This document shows positions 6,455 through 15,071 of a stretch of DNA of 42,016 nucleotides, piece after piece. The stretch comes from Paraburkholderia sp. CNPSo 3274 (GTDB lineage Bacteria; Pseudomonadota; Gammaproteobacteria; Burkholderiales; Burkholderiaceae): the NCBI RefSeq assembly GCF_024206475.1, contig NZ_JAMBPR010000073.1, positions 1 through 42,016 of the forward strand, given 5' to 3'. The notes below the pieces were generated by a model, which had not been told where the DNA came from, did no database searches, and worked only from the letters and a program-made list of their open reading frames with translations. A program made the translations under genes and the position numbers. Position 1 is the stretch's first letter, and every line of letters begins with the position of its first letter.

Positions 6455-8890
6455 ATGAACGCTACCGACACCCCTGCCCACCCGCCGCTCTCCGACGACC
6501 TGCTGCGCCGCATGGACGCCTGGTGGCGCGCCGCCAACTATCTCTCGGTTGGCCAGATTTATCTGCTCGCCAATCCACTGTTGCGCGAGCCGCTGCAACT
6601 CGCACACGTGAAGCCGCGCCTGCTCGGCCACTGGGGCACGACGCCGGGCCTGAACTTCCTCTACACGCACCTGAACCGGATCATCAACGCACGCGATCTC
6701 GACGTGCTATTTCTTGCGGGGCCGGGCCACGGCGGCCCCGCCGTCGTCGCGAACACCTGGCTGGAAGGCACCTACAGCGAAACCTGGCCGAACGTGCCGC
6801 TGGACGCAGAAGGCATGGCCGTGCTCTTCAAGCAATTCAGCTTTCCGGGCGGCATTCCGAGCCACGTCGCGCCGCAAACGCCGGGATCGATCCACGAAGG
6901 CGGCGAACTCGGCTACGCGCTCTCGCACGCCTACGGCGCGGTATTCGACAACCCGGATCTGATCGTGGCCTGCGTGGTGGGCGACGGCGAAGCCGAGACG
7001 GGCCCGCTCGCCACGGCCTGGCACTCGAACAAGTTCCTCAATCCCGCCACCGACGGCGCGGTGCTGCCCATCCTCCATTTAAATGGTTACAAGATCGCGG
7101 GGCCGACAGTGCTCGCGCGTATAGGCGACGAAGAACTCGGCTCGCTCATGAGGGGCTATGGCCACGAGCCGATCTTCGTGGAGGCCGAGGAACCTGACGT
7201 TGCGCATCGCCTGATGGCCGCCGCGTTCGACACGGCGTTCGACGACATTGCGCGCATCCAGAAGGCAGCGCGCGAACTCGCGGACGAACACGGCAACCTC
7301 CCGCCCGGCTATGTGCGCCCGCGCTGGCCGATGATCGTCATGCGCACGCCCAAGGGCTGGACGGGCCCGAAGACCGTGGATGGCCAGAAAACCGAAGGCT
7401 CGTGGCGCTCGCACCAGGTGCCGCTCGCCAACATCGCGAAGCCGGGGCATCTCGCGCTACTGGAAAGCTGGATGCGCAGCTACAAGCCCGAGGAACTCTT
7501 CGACGCGCAAGGCCGCCTCGTGCCTGAAATCGCCGCGCTCGCGCCGCACGGCGAAAAGCGCATGAGCGCAAACCCGCGTTCGAACGGCGGCGGCCGTGTG
7601 CGCGAACTGCGCGTGCCGCCCTTCGAGCACCACGCCGTGGACGTGCCCGCCCCTGGCCAGGTGGACGCCGAAGCCACGCGCGTGATGGGCGCGTTCCTGC
7701 GCGAAGTGATGCGCGTGAACGACGCCACGCGCAACTTCCGCATCTTCGGGCCCGACGAAACCGCGTCGAATCGCTGGAGCGACGTATTCGACGTGACGTC
7801 GCGCACCTGGCTCGCGGAGGTCACGCCCGACGACATCCAGCTCGCCACCAACGGCCGCGTGATGGAGATGCTCTCCGAGCACACCTGCCAGGGCTGGCTG
7901 GAAGGCTATCTGCTCACGGGCCGCCACGGGTTCATGTCGTGCTACGAGGCGTTCATCCACATCATCGACTCGATGTTCAACCAGCACGCGAAGTGGCTGA
8001 AGGTGATCCGCGAGATTCCGTGGCGGCGGCCGCTGCCCTCGCTCAACTATCTGCTCACCTCGCACGTGTGGCGCCAGGACCATAACGGCTTCAGCCATCA
8101 GGACCCGGGCTTCATCGACTATGCGGTGAACAAGAAGTCGGACACCGTGCGCGTATATCTGCCGCCTGACGCCAACACGCTGCTCGCCGTGACCGACCAC
8201 GTGCTGCGCACCTGGAACCGCATCAACATCATCGTGGCGGGCAAGCAGCCGCAGGCGCAATGGCTCGACATGGACGCGGCCATTCGCCACTGCGCGGACG
8301 GCATCGGCATCTGGCAATGGGCAAGCAACGACAACGGCGGCGAGCCCGACGTGGTCATGGCCTGTGCCGGCGACGTCCCGACCATGGAGACGCTAGCCGC
8401 CGTGGACCTGCTGCGCACCTGCCTGCCCGACCTGAAGATCCGCGTGGTCAACGTGGTGGACCTGATGACGCTCGAACCAGCCGACCGCCATCCGCATGGC
8501 CTGCCGGACGCCGACTTCAACGCGCTCTTCACGACCGACAAGCCCGTCATCTTCGCGCACCACAGCTATCCCTCGCTGATCCATCGGCTCACGTACCGGC
8601 GCGCCAATCACGCGAACATTCACGTGCACGGCTTCATCGAGGAAGGCACGACGACGACGCCGTTCGACATGACGGTGCTCAACCGGCTCGACCGCTACCA
8701 CCTGTGCGAAGCGGTGATCGACCGCGTGGACGGACTCGCCCAGCGCGCGGCGCACCTGCGCCAGACACTGCACGACAAGCTGGCCGCGCACCGCCGCTAC
8801 GTGGACGAGTACGGCGACGACATGCCCGAAATCCGTAACTGGCGTTGGCCGGCGGCGCGCACCGCGCAGGGCGGACCCGAAACGGCTTAG
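6455..8890 (+). CDS. xfp: Phosphoketolase (Xfp family)
   Basis: This thiamine-diphosphate enzyme cleaves xylulose 5-phosphate and/or fructose 6-phosphate with phosphate, giving acetyl-phosphate plus glyceraldehyde 3-phosphate or erythrose 4-phosphate. The 811-residue length is usual for the family. Visible signatures are HWGTTPGLNF near the N-terminus, GPGHGG, the TPP/Mg segment GDGEAETGPLA, and SHQDPGF in the second domain. The start MNATDTPAHPP follows GGAG; the frame is open 83 codons upstream but that part is low-complexity. Neighbours are a divergent alcohol dehydrogenase and, convergently, a DHH phosphoesterase. No acetate kinase gene is seen in the window, so the acetyl-phosphate user must be elsewhere. 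Confidence 0.93.
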   Translation: MNATDTPAHPPLSDDLLRRMDAWWRAANYLSVGQIYLLANPLLREPLQLAHVKPRLLGHWGTTPGLNFLYTHLNRIINARDLDVLFLAGPGHGGPAVVANTWLEGTYSETWPNVPLDAEGMAVLFKQFSFPGGIPSHVAPQTPGSIHEGGELGYALSHAYGAVFDNPDLIVACVVGDGEAETGPLATAWHSNKFLNPATDGAVLPILHLNGYKIAGPTVLARIGDEELGSLMRGYGHEPIFVEAEEPDVAHRLMAAAFDTAFDDIARIQKAARELADEHGNLPPGYVRPRWPMIVMRTPKGWTGPKTVDGQKTEGSWRSHQVPLANIAKPGHLALLESWMRSYKPEELFDAQGRLVPEIAALAPHGEKRMSANPRSNGGGRVRELRVPPFEHHAVDVPAPGQVDAEATRVMGAFLREVMRVNDATRNFRIFGPDETASNRWSDVFDVTSRTWLAEVTPDDIQLATNGRVMEMLSEHTCQGWLEGYLLTGRHGFMSCYEAFIHIIDSMFNQHAKWLKVIREIPWRRPLPSLNYLLTSHVWRQDHNGFSHQDPGFIDYAVNKKSDTVRVYLPPDANTLLAVTDHVLRTWNRINIIVAGKQPQAQWLDMDAAIRHCADGIGIWQWASNDNGGEPDVVMACAGDVPTMETLAAVDLLRTCLPDLKIRVVNVVDLMTLEPADRHPHGLPDADFNALFTTDKPVIFAHHSYPSLIHRLTYRRANHANIHVHGFIEEGTTTTPFDMTVLNRLDRYHLCEAVIDRVDGLAQRAAHLRQTLHDKLAAHRRYVDEYGDDMPEIRNWRWPAARTAQGGPETA

Positions 8891-8906
8891 TCACGCCGTG
8901 TGCCGC

Positions 8907-9884
8907 TCAAGCCGAAGCCGGCTTCGCGCGCCCGAACACGCGCGCGAACGCGGTAACGAACGTGTCGAGCCGGTTCGATTCGAGACAGTCGATGCCCGCT
9001 GCGCCCACCCTGCCGTTTCCGCCGGGGAACGCGCGGCAAAGTTCATCCGCGCCGCGCGGTTCCGCGAGCGGCGCGCGCACGCTCACCGCGTAGTTGCCAT
9101 CTGCGTTCACGCTCAGCACCGCGTGCGCGCGCGAGGGTTCCTCGTTCGCGAGTACGTTGGCGAACACGCCCCGCACGCGGCGCGCCCACGGCTCGTCGGG
9201 CAACACGCAAACGCTGCCGTACTGGAGCGCGATGAGCGGCGCGATGGCCTGGGCCAGTTTGAGATCGTCGTGACGGCAACGGGCGAGCTGTCCGACGATG
9301 GGCTCCGAGGCGATGAAATCGAACGGGTTGGCAAAAGCCTTCATCGCCGCATACAGATCGAGCGGCGCGATCACGAGATCTTCGACGCAGTCGCCGTAAG
9401 CGTTGTAGTTGATCGACTCGCCAAGCTCGCGCAGCTGTTCGGCCTGCGCGGCGTCGAGCGCGGCCTGCTGTGCAAGCGCTTGCGCCGTGTCGGGCAGGTT
9501 GTCGCCCCAGGCCGCCGCGATCGCCCACGGCCGGTAGCGGCCGGCGAGATGCCGGTCGACGAGCACGCTCGTGCAGACCTGCGCCGTCGTGTCGATGTGC
9601 GCGACGAGATTCCTGCACATGGGCAGGTCACCCGCGTGGTGATGGTCGAAATATTCGACCGCGACGTCCTTCGCGAGCAGCGCGGTGAGCGCCTTGCGAT
9701 TCACGTCGAACGAAATGTCGAGCACCGTGAGCGAGTCGCCGGGCTGAGCGGGCACGCGCTCGACGAGTGCGATGTCGCGCTTCGCGCCGGTGATGAGCGT
9801 CGCCTCGCGCGGCCTTGCGAGCCGCAGTTGATGGAGCGCGCAGATGCCGTCTGCGTCGCCGTTGAATACGTCGAAATGCGCCAT
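8907..9884 (-). CDS. DHH family phosphoesterase
   Basis: The 325-residue protein has the metal-binding motifs of the DHH superfamily: N-terminal FNGDADG (Asp10, Asp12), Asp56 in VLDISFD, and the DHH motif at Asp80-His81-His82. The C-terminal GGNGRVGAAG resembles the DHHA1 GGGHxxAAG motif that binds the phosphate substrate. Members include RecJ, NrnA and pyrophosphatases. This short form is nearer the NrnA/oligoribonuclease or cyclic-nucleotide type, but the substrate cannot be assigned. The start follows only a weak GGAA site. It is convergent with phosphoketolase and divergent from the APH/AAA protein, with which it shares a regulatory-looking region. Confidence 0.82.
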   Translation of the reverse strand: MAHFDVFNGDADGICALHQLRLARPREATLITGAKRDIALVERVPAQPGDSLTVLDISFDVNRKALTALLAKDVAVEYFDHHHAGDLPMCRNLVAHIDTTAQVCTSVLVDRHLAGRYRPWAIAAAWGDNLPDTAQALAQQAALDAAQAEQLRELGESINYNAYGDCVEDLVIAPLDLYAAMKAFANPFDFIASEPIVGQLARCRHDDLKLAQAIAPLIALQYGSVCVLPDEPWARRVRGVFANVLANEEPSRAHAVLSVNADGNYAVSVRAPLAEPRGADELCRAFPGGNGRVGAAGIDCLESNRLDTFVTAFARVFGRAKPASA

Positions 9885-9926
9885 GTCGCCGAGATTCCGT
9901 TGGGTTGAACTTGACAGTATCGCGCA

Positions 9927-9965
9927 GCCTCGCCGTATTGCACAAAACGTGCAATGCGGCGAGGC
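9927..9965. repeat. Near-perfect long inverted repeat in a divergent intergenic region
   Basis: The left arm GCCTCGCCG-T-ATTGCAC pairs with GTGCAAT-G-CGGCGAGGC around the loop AAAAC. This gives 16 Watson-Crick pairs and one G-T wobble in a 17-bp stem. There is no U-tract on either strand, so it is not a standard terminator. It overlaps the spacer of a possible plus-strand promoter with TTGACA at 9911-9916. It may be an operator for the two divergent genes or an RNA hairpin. Confidence 0.7.
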
Positions 9966-10089
9966 CCATGCAGGCCGTTTCGGTCAAAGCCTTGACATGC
10001 CGCGCAACAGCCTTCCCGCATTTGCTCGCGGTATGCTGGTTCTGACACGTATCGCCCCGTAGCCCTCGATTCCCACGATAGCCACGCCG

Positions 10090-11757
10090 ATGTCCGACAC
10101 GCCGATCTCACGCCATGTCCTCAACCGTCAGCGCGCGGCGCGGCGCCACAGTCGCCTCGTGGACGCCGCGCTCGCGCGCGCCTCCACGTATGCGCACCCG
10201 GCCGGGCGCATCGTGCGCATCGAAACGCATATTTCCGTGGTGTATCTCGCTGGGCGGTACGCGTACAAGATCATGAAGCCCGTCGATTTCGGCTTCGTCA
10301 ATTTTGTGCAGCTCGATGCCCGACTCCGCTGCTGCGAAGCTGAGATTCGTCTGAATGCGCCCTTCGCGGGACCGATTTATCGCGACACAGGCGAGCTTTT
10401 TTTTGACGGTCGGCGTTGCAGGCTCAGGCGCGGCGTGCGCGGCGACGTAAGCGTCGTCGACTATGCGGTTCGTATGCGCCGCTTCGACCAGCGTCTGCTG
10501 TTTTCGAACCTGCTCTCGCACGGCGAACTGAGTACGGTCGATATCGATGCGGCCGCAACCAAACTCGCCGTGAGCCATCGGCATGCGCGCCGGGCGGGGC
10601 GCGGGCCGATGGCGCCCGCGGCGCGCCTCGGCACAGCTGCACTGCTGCGCGAACAGGTGCTCGCGGCGCTCGCGCCCCTCGAAGCGGATCCGCGCACGGC
10701 GCACGCTGTGGAAAGCGCCGCGTTGCGCGCGACTTGCGAAAACGAACTCGCACGCCTCGCGCGGCACCTCGACGCACGCCGCGCGAACGGATTCGTGCGC
10801 GCTTGCCACGGCGACCTGCATCTCGACAACATCGTGCGGTACGGGCGGCACGCGCTGATGTTCGATTGCATCGAGTTCAGCGACGAACTGCGCTGGATCG
10901 ACGTGACCTGCGATCTTGCGTTCCTGCTGATGGATCTGCGCGCGCACGGCCACGCGGCATATGCCCACCGCCTGCTCAACCACTACCTCGAAGCGACGGG
11001 CGATTTCGCGGGGCTCGCTGCCTTGCGGCTCTATGTCGCCTATCGCGCGCTGGTGCGGGCATTGGTCGCGATGCTCAAGGCGGGATCGCCTGCCCGGTCC
11101 GACGCGCAAGCGAGCGCAGGCGCCGCCTCGCGCTACCTGGCGCTCGCGGCCGGCGAAGCGCGCGCCATGCGCGAACACGCGCCCTGGCTCCTGCTGTGCC
11201 ACGGCTTTTCTGGCTCGGGAAAGTCGGTGGCAAGCCGCGCGCTCGCCGAATTGAGCGGGGCGATCCGTGTGTCGAGCGATCTCGAACGCAAGCGGCTCGA
11301 ACCCTTCGCGCCGCCCTCGCTCGATGCGCTGCCGCCAGGCGCCTACACGCAAGCCGCGCTCGACGCGCACTACGTACGCCTCGTCGCCCATGTGCGCGAC
11401 GTGCTGAACGCGGGCTACACGGCGCTAGTCGATGCGACGTTTCTCAAGGCGGCGCACCGCGCGCGCTTCGCAGCGCTCGCGCGTGAGCTGAACCGGCCGA
11501 TGCTGATTTTGAACTTCCACGCGCCGCAAGCGCGGCTCGCCGAACGTGTGAACGCCCGCGCGCGCGGGCCACGCGACGCTTCCGACGCCGGCGCCGACGT
11601 GCTCGCGGCGCAGTTCGCGCAAGCGGATCCACTAGACGAGCACGAGCGGCAGCGTACCGTTGATCTCAATACCGACGTGGAGATCGAGGCATTCTCGCGC
11701 GAGCCATGGTGGGCACCGCTGTTCTCACGCATGCGCGCGGAGAATGGGGGAATTTGA
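10090..11757 (+). CDS. Bifunctional APH-like / AAA-type P-loop kinase protein
   Basis: This 555-residue two-domain protein is of the COG2187+COG0645 type. The N-terminal part (to about residue 340) is aminoglycoside-phosphotransferase-like, with the catalytic-loop motif CHGDLHLDN and a downstream Asp in FDCIEF. The C-terminal part (about 365-555) is a small P-loop kinase with Walker A GFSGSGKS, like gluconate-kinase or zeta-toxin-type folds. It probably phosphorylates a small molecule, but the substrate is unknown even for the family. Homologues are often near universal stress proteins, as here. The start MSDTPISRHV is the first ATG; no strong ribosome site is visible. Confidence 0.82.
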   Translation: MSDTPISRHVLNRQRAARRHSRLVDAALARASTYAHPAGRIVRIETHISVVYLAGRYAYKIMKPVDFGFVNFVQLDARLRCCEAEIRLNAPFAGPIYRDTGELFFDGRRCRLRRGVRGDVSVVDYAVRMRRFDQRLLFSNLLSHGELSTVDIDAAATKLAVSHRHARRAGRGPMAPAARLGTAALLREQVLAALAPLEADPRTAHAVESAALRATCENELARLARHLDARRANGFVRACHGDLHLDNIVRYGRHALMFDCIEFSDELRWIDVTCDLAFLLMDLRAHGHAAYAHRLLNHYLEATGDFAGLAALRLYVAYRALVRALVAMLKAGSPARSDAQASAGAASRYLALAAGEARAMREHAPWLLLCHGFSGSGKSVASRALAELSGAIRVSSDLERKRLEPFAPPSLDALPPGAYTQAALDAHYVRLVAHVRDVLNAGYTALVDATFLKAAHRARFAALARELNRPMLILNFHAPQARLAERVNARARGPRDASDAGADVLAAQFAQADPLDEHERQRTVDLNTDVEIEAFSREPWWAPLFSRMRAENGGI

Positions 11758-11809
11758 TTCTGCGGCAGACTCATGATCCGCCGCCGGAGCCCTGCGCCCT
11801 GACCGCTTA

Positions 11810-12211
11810 TCATTCCACGAAAGGCCGCACGAGCGGCCAGCGCAGCGTGGACGCCACCGGCAAGCGCGGCTTGCGGCCGACTGGCGCGCGCCACGGCTGC
11901 ATGCGTGCGGCCATTGCCGTGCACAGGGCGAGGCCTTCCTCGCCATGCAGACGCTCCATGGCGTGATGCACGAGACCGGCGTCGAACCACAGCTTGAAGC
12001 GGCGATGGCAGGTGCGGAAATCGGGATACTGCTCGGGCAACTTCGACCAGACCGAGCCGGTGGCCAGTACCCAAAGGATGCCCGCGAAAACGAGACGAGG
12101 ATTGTGCGCCGGGCGCCCGCGACGACGACCGTCAACGCGGATTTCGTGAAACATGGGCGCGATGCTGCGCCACTGCGCATCGGTGAGTTCTGGAGATATG
12201 CGGGAAGACAT
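11810..12211 (-). pseudogene. IS5-family transposase N-terminal fragment (orfA-like)
   Basis: The 133-residue frame begins with the DUF4096 domain found at the N-terminus of IS5/IS402-type transposases (LTDAQWRSIAPMF, then GRPAHNPRLVFAGILWVL, and RRFKLWFDAG). The DDE catalytic part (orfB) is absent: after about residue 110 the sequence is unrelated, and the next gene follows. An AGGGA ribosome site precedes the ATG, so a protein may still be made. Inverted CTGTGAGG/CCTCACAG arms lie just upstream (12222-12264). No matching terminal repeat was found on the other side. It is most likely an IS relic, or alternatively a domesticated DNA-binding protein. Confidence 0.7.
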
Positions 12212-12221
12212 CTGATGGTCC

Positions 12222-12264
12222 CTGTGAGGTTATCTGACACAACAGGACTAAAGTAGCCTCACAG
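12222..12264. repeat. 8-bp inverted repeat upstream of the IS5-type fragment
   Basis: CTGTGAGG (12222-12229) and CCTCACAG (12257-12264) are perfect inverted arms 27 bases apart, just upstream of the transposase-fragment start. They could be its operator or part of an old IS end. No partner repeat was found downstream of the fragment. Confidence 0.4.
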
Positions 12265-12395
12265 CCCACAAGAAAATATCGGACTTTGCCTAAAAATCGA
12301 GATGAACTCGCCAGTTCGGCGTCGGCACACTAACCGGCGGCCGTGGCCAGTGCTGCGCTACACTGCGCCATCCCGGCTTCGATGACGGATTTCCG

Positions 12396-13223
12396 ATGGC
12401 CCCTTCATCCAGTTCAAAAGCCCGGCACGGCCGGATCCGCGTCGGCGTGGGCGGCTGGATCTATGCGCCGTGGCGTGGCGCGTTCTATCCCGGCGCGCTT
12501 GCGCAGCGCCGCGAGCTGGAATATGCGAGCCGTCATCTCTCGACGCTGGAAATCAACAGTACGTACTACGGCGCGCAACGCCCGGAAAGCTTCACGCGCT
12601 GGCACGACGAAACCCCCGAAGACTTCGTGTTCTCGCTGAAAGCCCCGCGTTTTGCGATGAATCGGCGTGTACTGGCCGAAGCCGGGGCAACGATCGAGCG
12701 CTTCCTGGGCGGCGGCGTGTTGAACCTGCGCGACAAGCTCGGGCCGATCAACTGGCAGCTTACGCCAGGCAAGCGCTTCGATCCGGAGGACTACGCACGA
12801 TTTCTCGAACTGCTGCCGGGCGAGGCCGAAGGCCGCCCGCTGCGCCACGCGCTCGAAGTGCGCGACGCGAGCTTTTGCACGCCGGAATTCGTCGCGCTCG
12901 CGCGCAAGCACAAGGCGGCGATCGTCATCAGCGGCGATTCCGACTACCCGCTGATCGGCGATACGAGCGCGCCGTTCGTCTATGCCCGCATCATGGGAAC
13001 CTCGCAGGATCACCCGCAGGGCTATGCTCCCGCCGATCTCGACCTCTGGGCGACGCGCGCGCTCGCCTGGTCGCGCGGCGAAGCACCCGACGACCTCGCC
13101 ACCTACGCGAAGCCGCTCACCGCGAAGGCCGGCCGGGACGTGTATCTCTACGTCATCAGCGGCTTCAAGGAACGCAACCCGGCGGCAGCCATGGCGCTGA
13201 TCGAGCGCCTCGGCGCGAGCTAG
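12396..13223 (+). CDS. DUF72 domain-containing protein (YecE-like)
   Basis: The 275-residue protein has a TIM-barrel-like DUF72 fold. Features are the opening strand RVGVGGWIYAPWRGAFYP, the family motif LEINSTYYG, the Lys-containing SLKAPRFA, and the C-terminal YVYFISG-like strand (here VYLYVISGFKERN). The function of the family is not established. The first ATG is used, consistent with the usual position of the first strand. It lies between the IS relic and the antiporter, both of unrelated function. An FNR box lies beyond its stop but serves the next gene. Confidence 0.85.
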   Translation: MAPSSSSKARHGRIRVGVGGWIYAPWRGAFYPGALAQRRELEYASRHLSTLEINSTYYGAQRPESFTRWHDETPEDFVFSLKAPRFAMNRRVLAEAGATIERFLGGGVLNLRDKLGPINWQLTPGKRFDPEDYARFLELLPGEAEGRPLRHALEVRDASFCTPEFVALARKHKAAIVISGDSDYPLIGDTSAPFVYARIMGTSQDHPQGYAPADLDLWATRALAWSRGEAPDDLATYAKPLTAKAGRDVYLYVISGFKERNPAAAMALIERLGAS

Positions 13224-13294
13224 CCGCGCACGGCGAAACTCATCCGACATGTAAAAGTCCGTAATGTTGTCGCAATGATTTCGTCAGTAGCGAG

Positions 13295-13337
13295 TTGATA
13301 TACATCAACATGCAAAGTTGCAACGCAGCGGGATACT
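13295..13337 (+). promoter_or_regulatory. FNR/Anr-type promoter of the antiporter gene
   Basis: TTGATATACATCAA (13295-13308) is a perfect match to the FNR/Anr consensus TTGAT-N4-ATCAA. A -10-like GATACT lies at 13332-13337, which puts the start point near 13343. The box centre would then be at -41.5, the standard class II activating position. This predicts low-oxygen induction of the antiporter gene. It also means the coding start must lie downstream of about 13343. Confidence 0.75.
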
Positions 13338-13400
13338 GCATTGATGCGTTGCGGGCACTACCGCTCCCGCCGCCCAATCGCACCACGGAGCTCCCTGCCT

Positions 13401-14687
13401 TTGCAAACCGCAATCGAATTCACTATCCGCACCGGTGTCCTGCTACTCATCATTGCGCTCTGTCATGCCGCTGCACAGCGATTTCGCCTCTCCGATTCGT
13501 TAGGCCTGACCAGCGCCGGCGTGCTGCTCGGCGCTGGATACCTCGCCTTGCATCACTTCGCGCCCGTCTTCACCGCTTCGACCGTCGTGCCCTTGATCAC
13601 GCCATCGCTTCCGCCCGAGGCCTATCTCTGGATATTCTTGCCGCCCATCCTCTTCGAAGCGGCGATGCAGGTCGATACGCGCGGGCTTCTCGCCGATCTC
13701 GCGCCCATCCTTTTGCTCGCGATCGGCGCGGTGGTAGCCGCTGCGGCCGGCGTTGGCCTCGCCACGTGGATCAGCAGCGGCGAGAGCCTGATCGTGTGCC
13801 TGCTGCTGGGCGCAATCGTCAGCACGACGGATCCTTCCACCGTGATCGCGCTCTTTCGCAACAGCGGCGCGCCCGAACGCCTGATCCGACTGGTCGAGGG
13901 CGAAAGCCTGCTCAACGATGCCGCCGCCATCAGCATCTCCACGCTCCTCACCGGCGCGCTGGTGCTCACGCCGTCCGCTGCGCACACGCACGCCTATCCG
14001 CTCGCAGCCTTCCTCGTTTCGCTCGTCGGCGGCTGCGCGTTCGGGGCGCTCGCGGGAGCGCTCTTCGTCGCTACGTCGAGCGCGCTGCGCAGTCTGCCCT
14101 TTTCCGAGTACGCGCTCTCGCTCGCGCTGCCCACGCTGCTCTATCCGGCCGCGGAACACTGGCTTCACGTTTCTGGCGTGGCCGCAGTGGTGTGCGCGGG
14201 TCTCGCGGCCAACCGGCTCATGCAAACACGCCGGCCCGCCGCGAGCCAGGGGCTGTTTCGCCAGCTATGGGCGTACCAGGCTGGCATAGCCTCCGCCGCT
14301 GTCTTTCTGCTCGCGTCGGCGCGCGTGCCCGGTCTGGTGGACAAGCTGAATATGCGCGACATCCTCCCGCTCGGGCTCGCGCTGGTGGCCGCCACCCTGA
14401 GCCGCTTCGGGATCCTCACGATCTTCCTGCCGCTGCTGAGCCGCCTTCGCATCTGTAAGCCGCTGCCGCGCGCGCATCAATGGCTGATCGCATGGGGCGG
14501 TGTGCGCGGGCCCGTCACGCTCACGCTCGCGATTTGCGTCGCGCGCAACGACGCGCTTTCGCCCGACACCCGCGCGTTCGCTGCGGCCATGGCCGCCGCC
14601 TTCGTGCTACTGAATCTGCTCTGCAACGGCCTCACGTTAGGGCGTGTTGCGCGATGGCTCGGCATCGCGCAACGCACTTCCAGCTAA
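13401..14687 (+). CDS. Na+/H+ (cation/proton) antiporter, CPA1 family
   Basis: An inner-membrane exchanger of about 428 residues with roughly 12 hydrophobic segments. CPA1 hallmarks are STTDPSTVIALF and GESLLNDAAAI, where the Asn-Asp pair belongs to the ion-binding site. It should exchange Na+ or K+ for protons. The frame is open from a TTG at 13341 and an ATG at 13344, but the predicted transcription start is near 13343. The TTG at 13401, with GGAG 10 bases upstream and a hydrophobic segment beginning at once, is therefore the more likely start. Its end overlaps the TetR remnant on the other strand. The perfect FNR box suggests expression under oxygen limitation. Confidence 0.85.
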   Translation: MQTAIEFTIRTGVLLLIIALCHAAAQRFRLSDSLGLTSAGVLLGAGYLALHHFAPVFTASTVVPLITPSLPPEAYLWIFLPPILFEAAMQVDTRGLLADLAPILLLAIGAVVAAAAGVGLATWISSGESLIVCLLLGAIVSTTDPSTVIALFRNSGAPERLIRLVEGESLLNDAAAISISTLLTGALVLTPSAAHTHAYPLAAFLVSLVGGCAFGALAGALFVATSSALRSLPFSEYALSLALPTLLYPAAEHWLHVSGVAAVVCAGLAANRLMQTRRPAASQGLFRQLWAYQAGIASAAVFLLASARVPGLVDKLNMRDILPLGLALVAATLSRFGILTIFLPLLSRLRICKPLPRAHQWLIAWGGVRGPVTLTLAICVARNDALSPDTRAFAAAMAAAFVLLNLLCNGLTLGRVARWLGIAQRTSS

Positions 14688-14862
14688 CGCGCGGCGCGCG
14701 CCGCGATGGCGTTCGTGGGATAGCCGGTCAGGCCCACGCTTTCGAGAATGCGGGCAGCGGCTTCGAGTATCGCGTCAACAGTGGCGGCGGAACGGCGCTG
14801 CACGGGGCGCTTGCGCGGGTCTAGCAGCGCGGGGCGGCTTCGGCCGCGGGCGGCTGGGTCAT
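14684..14862 (-). pseudogene. Truncated, frameshifted TetR-family regulator remnant
   Basis: The readable segment LLDPRKRPVQRRSAATVDAI continuing to LTGYPTNAIAARAAR is the N-terminal helix-turn-helix start of a TetR regulator. It stops just where the usual Gly-Val-Ser-x-Gly-Ser-Leu-Tyr-Gln-Tyr-Phe would follow. A plausible start, ATG at 14862 (MTQPPAAEAAP), is in a different frame and hits TAG, so there is also a one-base shift near 14825. The C-terminal ligand domain is missing, and the break lies at the antiporter stop codon, which suggests a deletion junction. An operator-like pair remains upstream. It is certainly not a functional TetR protein. Confidence 0.7.
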
Positions 14863-14967
14863 GGCGGGAATTGCGCAGCGGGCATCGAATGTGAGCAATG
14901 GCTCGTATTTTTCCGCCCTCGGCGCACCCGCCAGAAATCGCCTCGAAGCGTTGCATTGAAGCGGCGT

Positions 14968-15014
14968 GCGTAACGCAACGTGCAGCCCTTACATCGTCAC
15001 ACATTGCGTTACGC
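14968..15014. promoter_or_regulatory. Paired palindromic operator-like sites
   Basis: GCGTAACGCAA (14968-14978) and its exact inverse TTGCGTTACGC (15004-15014) lie 36 bp apart centre to centre. Each copy is itself a near-palindrome, TGCGTWACGC. Their position upstream of the TetR remnant suggests they were its operators. They may now be orphaned, or may bind another regulator. Confidence 0.5.
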
Positions 15015-15071
15015 CGGTCACACGCCGCTGACCTCCCCCCGTCATTTGGCACGGAAGCGAAACACCGCGCC

